Positions 27,272-35,814 of a DNA stretch of 64,000 bases are shown piece after piece. Both the position numbers and the translations under genes were made by a program. The stretch is taken from contig NZ_CP071793.1 in assembly GCF_017498545.1 (NCBI RefSeq), positions 2,046,001 to 2,110,000 on the forward strand, in the 5' to 3' direction. The notes beneath the pieces were generated by a model that ran no database searches, was not told the origin of the DNA, and worked only from the letters and a program-made list of their open reading frames with translations. How positions within the stretch are numbered: the first letter of the stretch is position 1; each line of letters starts with the position of its first letter. Origin of the DNA: Sulfidibacter corallicola (GTDB lineage Bacteria; Acidobacteriota; Holophagae; Acanthopleuribacterales; Acanthopleuribacteraceae).

Positions 27272-27870
27272 ACGTCACGTGTCGGTGGTTGATGATTTTT
27301 GGCGGAGCGCTTCTGTTTTGGAGCGGCGGTGGTGTTTGGTCCCAGGAGGATCCGCCAGCCGAACCCGACAAGCCGGCGGCCTCCGAAGGCACCGAGGATG
27401 CCGCCGAAGAGCTGCTGACCGAACAGCAAAAGGCGACCAAGGAAGTTTCCCTGCGCAGTTTGCGCGAGGCCGAACAGGCCATCAACCAAGAACGCGAAGT
27501 GGTGAGCAAGCAGAAGCGGCGCATCGAAATGTTGTTGGAAGAGTTGAAGAACCAGGATGAAGCCATCAGCACCAAGGAAGAATCGATGCAGGAGCTGGTC
27601 AACCAGTACCAGCAGAATCAGGGCGAGTTCGCGATCCCCATCCAATTGGTTCAGCACTACGAATCGCGCCGTCCCAAGGTGGCCGCTCCGGATTTCATCA
27701 AGCTCTTCAATCAGGAGCCGCGGGTGGCGGTGGCACTGGTCAAACGCATGAAGAAAAAGAAGTCGGCCAAGCTGATCGATGAAGTCGCCGAACTCGGCGA
27801 ATCTGGCAAACGAATTGCTGCTACGATTCACGCCGCCATTGGTACCGGCAAACTTGAAGAAACCAATTGA
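27268..27870 (+). CDS. MotE-like (MgtE-N-like) periplasmic flagellar protein
   Basis: 200 aa. Starts at GTG overlapping the fliJ stop. Residues 1-27 are a signal peptide or membrane anchor (LMIFGGALLFWSGGGVWS). A coiled coil (~55-115) follows, then FIKLFNQEPRVAVALVKRMKKKKSAKLIDEVAEL, which resembles the MgtE-N-like fold of MotE, a chaperone of the stator partner MotC in alphaproteobacteria. Position between fliJ and fliK fits. Function is inferred from pattern and context. Confidence 0.6.
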   Translation: MNVTCRWLMIFGGALLFWSGGGVWSQEDPPAEPDKPAASEGTEDAAEELLTEQQKATKEVSLRSLREAEQAINQEREVVSKQKRRIEMLLEELKNQDEAISTKEESMQELVNQYQQNQGEFAIPIQLVQHYESRRPKVAAPDFIKLFNQEPRVAVALVKRMKKKKSAKLIDEVAELGESGKRIAATIHAAIGTGKLEETN

Positions 27871-28158
27871 TCACAGGTGATTGAGCGCAGACGCCACCTT
27901 CCGGTGGACCTCGCGTGATCGGGCTTTGTTTCGCTTCGATCGGGACGCGTCGTCGGTAGGCTGAATCCCTACTTATCACCCGCGATTCCAGGGACGGAAT
28001 CCCAAAGATGTTCTTTTACAGCCAGTCCGGCGGGTTCCCTTTTTGTCGATGAAACCGCAACGTGCTGGATCTGTTTTGTTTGTGTTGGCTTGCCAAGGGA
28101 ATGACCAAGCCTCGATTCACGGGAGCGATCGTTTCGCTGCCCCTGAGGAGTGTGGTTC

Positions 28159-30687
28159 ATGATGATTTCTGCTCAAGATTCCGAAGGTGCCGGGCTCAAA
28201 GGCCTGTTCGGTAAGAAAGGAAAAGCGGGAAAAACGGCAAAGGGTTTTTTCTTCGGTTTGTTGGACGGCGCGGTCAAGGCCGGGGTAAAAAGTGCCGGGC
28301 CTGGTGGCAAAGGCGAAAAAATTGCCGGACTGGGCGGCGTTGGCGGCAAGGCCGGCAAGGAGCCGGGCAAGAGGCTCGGTCTTGGAACGCCGCTCGAGGG
28401 GAGTTCCTTCAAGGTGGTCAAACGCGGTACCGTGACCGCCGAGGATGTTTTGGCCAAGTTGAAGAAGTTGCTTCAGGGCCTGAGTCGAGAAGACCTCGCC
28501 AAGTTGGACTTGGACGAGGCACAATTACCTGGCCATTTGGAATCACTGCTCAAGAAAGCGATGGCCGGATTTGGTGAGGAGAGCCCATCGGATGCCGGTG
28601 ATGAGAAATCCAAGGCCAGTGACAAGAAGGGTCCGGCACCCCTGCCGCTGAGCGAACTTTCCGCGAAGCAGGAGCACAAATCCGCGGCCGTGTCGAATCC
28701 GTCTGAGAAAGCGAAAGCGGAACCTGCGGCGGGTGGAAAGAAGGGCGGAGAAACCCTGCCTGCGTTTGGGAAGGAAGATCCGGTACAGAGCAAAAAGGCC
28801 GGAGCGAACCAAGAGGCCCTCGACACCTTGATCGCCAAAGCGAAAAAACAGGCGGCAATGCAGATGGGTGGCGCCGAGAACGGCAAGGCCGGCGCTACCG
28901 CCACGGGAGAGGCCGTCGCCGCAACCGCGGGCAAGAAGACAAAGAATTCCACGGCTGCTGAAGTCCCAGCCACGCAACGAGGCGAGGCCAATGCGAAAGT
29001 AGGCGTCTCCACCGGACACCGAGATTCTGGCAGTGCGTTCCCAACGGCTGGCAAGGAAGCCCCTGACCAACCGCTGGGCAGAAATGTGACTGCCAACGCC
29101 GGCGACACTCCGGCATCGCGCCGGCACGCCGTGCGTGGGTTGACCGGACGATCCGCGAACGAGGACCTCGGCCGGTTTGCCGGGACTTCCGCGAAGGTGG
29201 CGTCCGACAAGAACGCCGATTCGATCTTCGAAATCGGAAAAGGTGAGAAGGCGGCCAAGGCGCGGGGGTCGGTCAAAACTTCGGATCCATCGCCTCATGA
29301 TGCCCGTTTGGCGATCAAACCCTCCGACAGAGGCGAGTCCACACCGAAAACGCTTGCGGCCAAGTTGGGCGCGGGTGCGGTCAATGGTTTGGCGACCCGG
29401 ACTGCGGCCGAAGGCGGCGAAACATCGTCCGGGAAACCCGAATTCCTGCAATCTCATGGGGCAAAGGTCACCGAAGTCCGCTACGAAAAGACCGCGATTC
29501 CCACTCGAGTCAAGGGAACAGGGCAGACCACGGCGGACGGCAAAGATTCGAGCCCCAAGTCGAATGTGGGGAAATCCTCGGCTTCGCTCAAAGACGGTAT
29601 CGCCGGCGAGCCCACCGAATCACCGGTGCCCGCCGAACGGAAAGCCGGGATTCGCGAGGCTTCGCGGTCCACCGATCATCGAGGTATCGTGAGACAGCGT
29701 CCCGACCTTCAACCCGACGCCAAACATGTCACCGATTCGGCGACTCGGAAATCCGGCGAAGCGGAAACCTCGAGTGAATCGCGCCAACGGTTTTCCGTCG
29801 ATTCCGGCAAATTGGAGAAGGCCAAGGTAGGCGTGGCCGAAGGCACCACCAACCGGATGAGCAAGTCGGTGGAAGTGAGTGGCGCCGCGGCGAAAGCCGA
29901 AACGAAGGCTGAAGAACTCAAAGCCGCCGACCGCCGGCGCGAACCGGATCGACGATCCGTGCTTCGAGATGCGCCGACCGTCGCCCAGCGAACGCCGGCA
30001 GGTGATTCGCCGATGGGCGGCAACGGATTCGGTGAATCCCTCGGCCAACGAGGGGAATCGCCGTTGGCGCAAACCGGCCGCAGCGTCGGGCAGCGGGTCG
30101 CCGGAGGAGATGCCACCCATTTCGCGGCAGTCCAAAACCAAGCGACCCAACAGGCCGCCCAAACCGGTGACATTGGCAAATCGGCTGCAGGTGGAGAGCA
30201 AAGCCTGCCCCAACCCATGTTCCAACAGTTGGAAGAAGGTCTGGAAGAGGCCTACCTGGTGCGACCCAAATCCGTGAGTGTTCAGCTCAAACCGGCCGAA
30301 CTGGGTGAGGTCCGCGTTCAGGTCAAAATGGAGGGAGATCAGCTCCAAGCCCAAGTGGAGGCCAAATCCGCCAAGACAGCCGCGTTGATTCGCGAGCATC
30401 AGGCCGAACTGGAACAGCGCATGCGCGAACAGGGCATCGAATTCGAACGATTCGAAGTACGCGAGGACGGCCACGACCATCGAGAGGAGAACCGTGAGCG
30501 TCGCTCCGGACAGGACTCATCGCCCTTTGCCGATGATCGGTATCATCGATCGAAGGGAGAGAGGGGGCAGCGTGCGTCGGCCAATCGAGGGAGTTCGGCA
30601 ACGACCGAGTCTGTAGAGGAAGCGCAGCCCGCGACCCAGCCGCTCTCGACCCAAGATCCGACGAGACCCATCGACGTCACCATCTGA
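28159..30687 (+). CDS. fliK: flagellar hook-length control protein FliK, unusually long
   Basis: 842 aa; most FliK proteins are 350-650. The body (~1-690) is a low-complexity, Lys/Ala/Gly/Ser/Glu-rich, probably disordered ruler. The C-terminal Flg_hook domain (~700-780) reads SVQLKPAELGEVRVQVKMEGD and AALIREHQAELEQRMREQGIEF, the conserved substrate-specificity-switch region. I chose the ATG at 28159 because GAGGAG lies 8 bases upstream; a GTG nine bases earlier is in frame. The scaffold/cap and hook genes that usually follow are absent. Confidence 0.9.
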   Translation: MMISAQDSEGAGLKGLFGKKGKAGKTAKGFFFGLLDGAVKAGVKSAGPGGKGEKIAGLGGVGGKAGKEPGKRLGLGTPLEGSSFKVVKRGTVTAEDVLAKLKKLLQGLSREDLAKLDLDEAQLPGHLESLLKKAMAGFGEESPSDAGDEKSKASDKKGPAPLPLSELSAKQEHKSAAVSNPSEKAKAEPAAGGKKGGETLPAFGKEDPVQSKKAGANQEALDTLIAKAKKQAAMQMGGAENGKAGATATGEAVAATAGKKTKNSTAAEVPATQRGEANAKVGVSTGHRDSGSAFPTAGKEAPDQPLGRNVTANAGDTPASRRHAVRGLTGRSANEDLGRFAGTSAKVASDKNADSIFEIGKGEKAAKARGSVKTSDPSPHDARLAIKPSDRGESTPKTLAAKLGAGAVNGLATRTAAEGGETSSGKPEFLQSHGAKVTEVRYEKTAIPTRVKGTGQTTADGKDSSPKSNVGKSSASLKDGIAGEPTESPVPAERKAGIREASRSTDHRGIVRQRPDLQPDAKHVTDSATRKSGEAETSSESRQRFSVDSGKLEKAKVGVAEGTTNRMSKSVEVSGAAAKAETKAEELKAADRRREPDRRSVLRDAPTVAQRTPAGDSPMGGNGFGESLGQRGESPLAQTGRSVGQRVAGGDATHFAAVQNQATQQAAQTGDIGKSAAGGEQSLPQPMFQQLEEGLEEAYLVRPKSVSVQLKPAELGEVRVQVKMEGDQLQAQVEAKSAKTAALIREHQAELEQRMREQGIEFERFEVREDGHDHREENRERRSGQDSSPFADDRYHRSKGERGQRASANRGSSATTESVEEAQPATQPLSTQDPTRPIDVTI

Positions 30688-31270
30688 AATGAAACCACGA
30701 CCAATCACCTAGGATCCGGCCGAGGCCCCATGCGGTGCCCTGCGATCTGCTTTCCGGGGAAAATCCATCAAAAATGGGGAAATTCGGCCTGGAATGATCC
30801 ATTTGTCAGGTTTTCTGCGGGTTTTCAAGACAGAAGCGCGATCTATGCGTTATGATGACTGAACGGTTCCTCAATTCTTGACCTTTCGGCGATGACGCTT
30901 TCCGTCGCTCGCCCCAATCTTCCCGTAACGGCTTTTCGATGGCGTTTCGCACTCGCTCTCTCCTTTTCCATTTCCTCGATTTTTCCAATCGCACCTGCCA
31001 GGCCTTTTTCCTGATGCAAACCCGTGCGGTTCAACGTGTTTTGCCGCGGAAAACTCTAGGAAATTCCACCGTCAGGTGGTTAAATGAGGGACATTTTCCA
31101 GCTTCGCCACTTTCGGAAATACCATGTACCGTTGTGCTCACCGGGAACGGTCGACTTGGGAAACCTGCCGATCGCGGTATTGCGATCGCTCCCTCATGCT
31201 GCTGATCCACATCGGCGATTGCATGAATTTTTGTTTTTTTCGATATCTGTATTGATATCTGGAGGAATTA
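30688..31270. other. intergenic, no supported gene
   Basis: 583 bases between fliK and the FadL-type gene. Near its right end GATATC occurs twice, 12 bases apart (31242-31259), just before the ribosome binding site CTGGAGG; an operator is possible but unproven. Confidence 0.4.
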
Positions 31271-32581
31271 ATGAGCGTGAATCGACATTTATTGGGGCTT
31301 GTCCTGTTGCTGCTTTTGACATTTGGGTCCTCGCTTTACGGCGCCGGTTTCGCCCTTTACCAAAGCAGTGCTCGGGGACATGTCCTCGGCGGTCTGACCG
31401 CCCACGGCGATGATGTCGCCACCCTTTTTTACAACCCCGCCGGCATTACCGAACTTAAAGACGCGGAGTTCATGTTCGGCGTGACCTTGATCTCCCCCGA
31501 TGCGGATGTGGAACTGACCAATATCTACACCGGGAACACCTCCAAGGCGAATACCGAAGAAAAGTTGTTCGCCCCGCCCCACATCTACTACAGTCGCCCC
31601 CTGCGCAACAATTTGTGGCTGGGTTTGACCGTCGGTTCGCGCTTCGGCCTCTCTTCCGAGTTCGAGCGAGATTTTCCCGGCCGCTACAACAGTTACAACG
31701 CCGAGATTGTCACGATGGAAATCAATCCCAATATCGCCTGGAAGGTCAACGACAAGTTCTCCCTGGCATTCGGGATTCGCGCCATGTACATGGACGTCAC
31801 CCTGGAAAGTGCCACGGATGCCGGTGCACTGTTGGGGCTGCCGCCCAACAACCCCGACACCGATACCTACGACGTCTACGAATCCATCAACGGTGACTCC
31901 CTGGGTTATGGCTTCGATGTCTCCGCATTTTACAAGGCCAGTGAACGGTGGTCGTTCGGGGTGTCCTACTTCAGCGAGGTCAACCAGGAAGTGGACAACG
32001 GGGTGGTCAACTTCGAGCGCCCCGATGGTTTGCCCGACGGCTTCTTCATGGATTCGCCCGGCGTCGCCGAGTTGGACCTGCCGGCGTTCGTGTTCTTGGG
32101 TGCGTCCTATCGGGCGCCCTCCAAGAGATGGAGCCTGGGGCTCGGCGCGGTCTACACCGGTTGGGAATCCTTCAAGGAGATTCGCCTCGAGTTCGATCGT
32201 CCGATCGTCGTCATCCCCGGACTCGGTGCCGCCGTGACCGAAAGCGTGTCCGTCGAAGATTGGCGCGATGCCTGGAAGTGGAGCATCGGCTACGAGTTCA
32301 TGCTCAACGAGGCCTTCGACATACAAACCGGCTTCATCTACGACGACTCTCCGATTCGCGAAGAGAACCTGGACTACCGGTTGCCCACCAACGACCGCAT
32401 CGTCTACGCCGTGGGCGTTCGCTACAAGCCCGGTGTCTGGACCTTCGATTTGGGCATCAACTACCTGCAGCTCAAGGACCGCACCATTCCCGACCAACAG
32501 CTCGAGGACGGCGTGCTTCCCTCGGAAGTGTCCAACGGCGAAGCCTGGTTGATCGGCATGTCCGCGAGTCGGAAGTTTTAA
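31271..32581 (+). CDS. OmpP1/FadL-family outer-membrane transporter
   Basis: 436-aa beta-barrel for uptake of long-chain fatty acids or other hydrophobic compounds. Signal peptide ~1-24 ends LYGAG. The mature N-terminus GFALYQSSARGHVLGGLTA with DDVATLFYNPAGIT is the FadL hatch signature (SARAxGMGGAxxA...NPA). C-terminal strands alternate hydrophobic residues and end in Phe (SASRKF), the outer-membrane insertion signal. GGAGG is 7 bases before the ATG. Transcribed apart from the flagellar cluster. Confidence 0.93.
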   Translation: MSVNRHLLGLVLLLLLTFGSSLYGAGFALYQSSARGHVLGGLTAHGDDVATLFYNPAGITELKDAEFMFGVTLISPDADVELTNIYTGNTSKANTEEKLFAPPHIYYSRPLRNNLWLGLTVGSRFGLSSEFERDFPGRYNSYNAEIVTMEINPNIAWKVNDKFSLAFGIRAMYMDVTLESATDAGALLGLPPNNPDTDTYDVYESINGDSLGYGFDVSAFYKASERWSFGVSYFSEVNQEVDNGVVNFERPDGLPDGFFMDSPGVAELDLPAFVFLGASYRAPSKRWSLGLGAVYTGWESFKEIRLEFDRPIVVIPGLGAAVTESVSVEDWRDAWKWSIGYEFMLNEAFDIQTGFIYDDSPIREENLDYRLPTNDRIVYAVGVRYKPGVWTFDLGINYLQLKDRTIPDQQLEDGVLPSEVSNGEAWLIGMSASRKF

Positions 32582-32715
32582 GAAAGAAATATCTGAACCG
32601 AGCTTCCGGTTAACCAGATAGGATCTGACAATGGACGGCGCGCGGTTTACCGACGCGCCGTCTCGTCGTTGGGCCGAAGCTGTCGGTGCATCTCGATACA
32701 GAGGGGATAGAGAAC

Positions 32716-33213
32716 ATGGCAATGAGTGATCAAGCGAAAAAGATCGGATGGGTGTTTGTGCTGGCCGCGCTGGCGTCGTTTTCACCCGCCTGGGCTGAAG
32801 ACGGCGATGCGATCGTTGGCGTCTGGTTTACCGATAACGACGATTCCAAAGTGGAAATTTTCAAGTGTGGCGAGCAATATTGCGGCAAGATCATCTGGCT
32901 CAAGGAACCGATTTACGCTGCCGACGACGAAATGGCCGGTCAGCCCAAGGTCGACCGCGAAAACGGCAAGAAGAAGTTGCGGAATCGTCCCATCGTGGGT
33001 TTGGAAATCATGACCGGTTTCACGTTCGAGGAAGGTGAGTGGTCCGGCGGCAAGATCTACGACCCCGAGAAAGGCAAAACCTACAAGTGCCGCATGGAGC
33101 TTTCCAGCGACGGCGCCCTCAATGTTCGGGGCTATATCGGCATTCCCGCCCTGGGCCGAACTACCAAGTGGACCCGCAAACCCCAAAACGAAATGAAAAA
33201 CGAAAACGGCTGA
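32716..33213 (+). CDS. DUF2147 secreted protein
   Basis: 165 aa. Signal peptide ~1-28 (VLAALASFSPAWA). Mature: AIVGVWFTDNDDSKVEIFKCGEQYCGKIIWL and GGKIYDPEKGKTYKC, the DUF2147 pattern of a lipocalin-like beta-barrel, with the two Cys probably paired. Role unknown. The start is the ATG at 32716; the frame opens 10 codons earlier, but the signal peptide begins here. Confidence 0.85.
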   Translation: MAMSDQAKKIGWVFVLAALASFSPAWAEDGDAIVGVWFTDNDDSKVEIFKCGEQYCGKIIWLKEPIYAADDEMAGQPKVDRENGKKKLRNRPIVGLEIMTGFTFEEGEWSGGKIYDPEKGKTYKCRMELSSDGALNVRGYIGIPALGRTTKWTRKPQNEMKNENG

Positions 33214-33218
33214 CCGGA

Positions 33219-34241
33219 ATGGCGGATGGCCCCGCGATTTCCGTTGTCATGCCGGTTTACAACGGCATGCCGTTCCTACCTGAAACGCTGGATTGCCTGC
33301 TGAACCAGACCGAGTCGAACTTCGAGCTCGTCGTTGTGGATGACGGTTCCACCGACGCCACTCCCTCCATCCTGGCCGAAGCCGCGCGGCACGACCGTCG
33401 CATCCGCGTGATCTCCCTGGCACACGGCGGCATCGTGAGCGCCCTGAATGCCGGCCTCGCCGCGGCACGAGCGCCCTTGATCGCCCGGATGGACGCCGAC
33501 GATCTCTGCCTGCCCGAACGCTTGGCTCTCCAGCGCCAGGTCCTCGAGGCCGACCCCGAGCTGGGTCTGGTGGCCTCGCAGGTCGCCTACGGCGGCGATG
33601 CGGCCGTGAATCGCGGGTTCGCGCTGTTCGTGGATTGGACCAACGGCCTCGTCGATCCCCGCGACATTCGTCTGAAACGCTTCGTGGAAACGCCGCTGAT
33701 TCATCCCACCGTGATGTTCCGCCGCGAATGCGTAACCCGATTCGGTGGCTACCGCGATGGCGACTTTCCCGAGGACTACGAACTCTGGCTGCGCTGGCTG
33801 GATCGCGGCGTGCGCATGGCCAAACTCCCTCGTGAGCTGGTGACCTGGCGCGAGCGGGAAGACCGGCTGTCCCGCGTTCATCCGCGCTACTCCGAAACTG
33901 CCTTCTACCGCTGCAAGGCCGAATACCTGGCTCGTTATTTGTGCGAGGAAGCCGGCCCCCATCGTCGCGTCGCCGTGTGGGGTGCGGGACGCACCACGCG
34001 CAAGCGCGCCGCCTTTTTGGCGGAGTTCGGGGTCACCATCGCGGCGTTCATCGACATCGATCCCCGCAAGGTGGGCCAACGCATCGGCGGCGTTCCGGTT
34101 TGGGACAAAGAGTCCCTGCCCGATCCCGGGGACACGTTCGTGCTGGCTTACGTGGGCAATCGAGGAGCCCGCGACCTGATTTCCGCACACTTGGAAGAGA
34201 GAGGATACCGCGAGGGCCGAGACTATCTCCTCGCCGCGTAG
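33219..34241 (+). CDS. family-2 glycosyltransferase with C-terminal Rossmann-like domain
   Basis: 340 aa. GT-A domain ~1-220: ISVVMPVYNGMPFL, VVVDDGSTD and the metal-binding RMDADDLCLPERL. HPTVMFRRE and FPEDYELWLRW match acceptor-side motifs of cell-surface polysaccharide transferases. Residues ~245-340 start with VAVWGAGRTTRKRAAFL and contain AAFIDIDPRK and VPVWDKESL, a Rossmann segment like those in PglD-type sugar acyltransferases. There is no membrane helix. It begins 5 bases after the DUF2147 stop and may be co-transcribed. The sugar and acceptor are unknown. Confidence 0.88.
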   Translation: MADGPAISVVMPVYNGMPFLPETLDCLLNQTESNFELVVVDDGSTDATPSILAEAARHDRRIRVISLAHGGIVSALNAGLAAARAPLIARMDADDLCLPERLALQRQVLEADPELGLVASQVAYGGDAAVNRGFALFVDWTNGLVDPRDIRLKRFVETPLIHPTVMFRRECVTRFGGYRDGDFPEDYELWLRWLDRGVRMAKLPRELVTWREREDRLSRVHPRYSETAFYRCKAEYLARYLCEEAGPHRRVAVWGAGRTTRKRAAFLAEFGVTIAAFIDIDPRKVGQRIGGVPVWDKESLPDPGDTFVLAYVGNRGARDLISAHLEERGYREGRDYLLAA

Positions 34242-34367
34242 CCACGTCCTGCCACAGCGGCGGAAAAATCCCGACTGCGCCTCTCTCTTGAAACGAATCC
34301 GTTTGGAGTGCCCGAATGGCGAGAGATCCGTCGTGCCCGGTAGGTTCAGCCGCCGGCTGAACATGTG

Positions 34368-34471
34368 GAAGCAGGCCAAGCTTCGGAAGATCGAGCGGTA
34401 AAAGCCTGTTGAGCGGAAGTGAATTTTTTGGTCTCGGGGTGAAGCAGGCCGGGCTTCGGAAGATCGAGCGG
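34368..34471. repeat. 31-base direct repeat, two copies
   Basis: Copies 34368-34398 and 34441-34471 differ at two adjacent positions only. Each starts GAAGCAGGCC and ends GATCGAGCGG. Confidence 0.75.
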
Positions 34472-34549
34472 AAAAAGAGCGAAGCAGAAAAGTCGGGTCT
34501 CCGGATCTCTCAATGATTGATTTCGAACTATGCCAGGTCGCTTCGATTG

Positions 34550-34596
34550 GTTGAGCACGGCCGGTATGGCAAGCTGCTATACCGACCGTGCTCAAC
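34550..34596. repeat. strong hairpin with 18-base arms
   Basis: Arms 34550-34567 and 34579-34596 pair with one G-T/C-A type mismatch; the 11-base centre contains a further GCA/TGC pairing. No T tract follows on either strand, so it is not an ordinary terminator. Confidence 0.75.
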
Positions 34597-34771
34597 CTAC
34601 ATGCTTTACGTCTCTTGCGCGCATGCGGGCTTTCCGAATCGGCTCGCTTCGATTGGTTCCTATCCTGAGAATTCTGTGTGTCGAAGGCCGATGTTCGGTG
34701 TTCCGGACCTTCGGCAAACCGGCCCTCGGCCTGAGCGGCGACTGTGCTGTGTCGTGTGTTTCGCGCGACGG

Positions 34772-35707
34772 TCACCGAGATCCGGGAATCGGCGGTGGCG
34801 GTGGCGCAGGTTCAGGCTCGATATCTGGCCCCTTGGGTATCGGCGGCGGCTTGGACGGTTGATCTCGAGACTTTGCCGAGTTGCGCTCGCCGGCCATGCG
34901 TCGTTTGTACGCCGCGTAGACGAGACCCACGACCAGCACGTAAAGAATGAACTCGATCGTACTGTTGGCGATGTGGTCGTGCGTTGCCCGCTCGAAATGC
35001 ATGAGCCGCATGCCGCCGTGTGGGGCGCCGGGCTTCGCGAATGAGGTGATCCGTGAAATAAAACCGGTAGCGATTCCGGCGAGAAGGTGGATCATCCACA
35101 ACGAGAGCTGGATGGTAAAGAAGGCTTTGCCCATGATCCAAATGGGCCGAGCCTTCTGAAAAAAGGAAAAGGCGAACCATGCGATCAGTGCAATGACCGT
35201 GTAGAAAGCGGCGTGCTGAACTCGTGTCATCACCATCGAAGCGAGCCGGATCACGTGGAAATCCTCTCCGATGGGAAGGGACCGGGCGGAGAACCCGTAC
35301 TGCAGCATCGACCACGAAAGGCCCAACGCAGCGGCCGCATACAGCAACGGCACGAAGCATTGGGCGATGACCTTATCCTGGCCGATCGATCCGGGAGAAG
35401 CCGGCTGTTTGCGGGCGGCCCGATATCGAGCTGCACACATGTACCCGAAAAAGGCGGGGGGCGAAAGAAAGAGGCCCTTGACGATGTCGGGCAGCCATAT
35501 CGGAAACGGCTTCGAGAGCAGCATGAACTCGATGACGATTCCGACAAGGAGCGCGATGATTGTGACCGCGGAGAAGAAGCGTTGGGGCGATTGAGTCCAA
35601 CAAGAAGAGGTGGCCGAATCGCCCCGACGATGATAGTCACGGACGAGGTGGGCGAGCTGCGAAAGTGCTCGTGCGGTTTCGCGGAGTAGTTTGTTGACGC
35701 TTGCCAA
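34772..35707 (-). CDS. membrane protein of unknown function
   Basis: 311 aa. Hydrophobic segments at ~46-66, 75-92, 115-135, 160-180, 195-218 and 248-268 indicate five to six membrane helices. The C-terminal ~40 residues are a Pro-rich cytoplasmic tail (KPPPIPKGPDIEPEPAPPPP). The start is TTG at 35707, supported by GAGG 7 bases upstream and no better codon. Family not recognised. It lies 107 bases downstream of the PQQ propeller gene on the same strand. Confidence 0.65.
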   Translation of the reverse strand: MASVNKLLRETARALSQLAHLVRDYHRRGDSATSSCWTQSPQRFFSAVTIIALLVGIVIEFMLLSKPFPIWLPDIVKGLFLSPPAFFGYMCAARYRAARKQPASPGSIGQDKVIAQCFVPLLYAAAALGLSWSMLQYGFSARSLPIGEDFHVIRLASMVMTRVQHAAFYTVIALIAWFAFSFFQKARPIWIMGKAFFTIQLSLWMIHLLAGIATGFISRITSFAKPGAPHGGMRLMHFERATHDHIANSTIEFILYVLVVGLVYAAYKRRMAGERNSAKSRDQPSKPPPIPKGPDIEPEPAPPPPPIPGSR

Positions 35708-35814
35708 TGAGGTTCCTCGAAATCAGTCGTTGCGGATTTGGATCGGTGTCCTGTTGTGGGTGGCGCGAACGTCTGGCATTCGAGGCCATTTTCGGCGAAC
35801 CTCCACCGCGGCGA

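Larger units (their letters stand above)
34242..34771. other. repeat-rich intergenic region
   Basis: 530 bases between convergent genes. It holds a 9-bp short-loop hairpin at 34344-34362, a 31-base direct repeat, a long hairpin and a 15-base direct repeat (34538-34552 and 34644-34658), listed separately. No gene supported. Confidence 0.6.
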
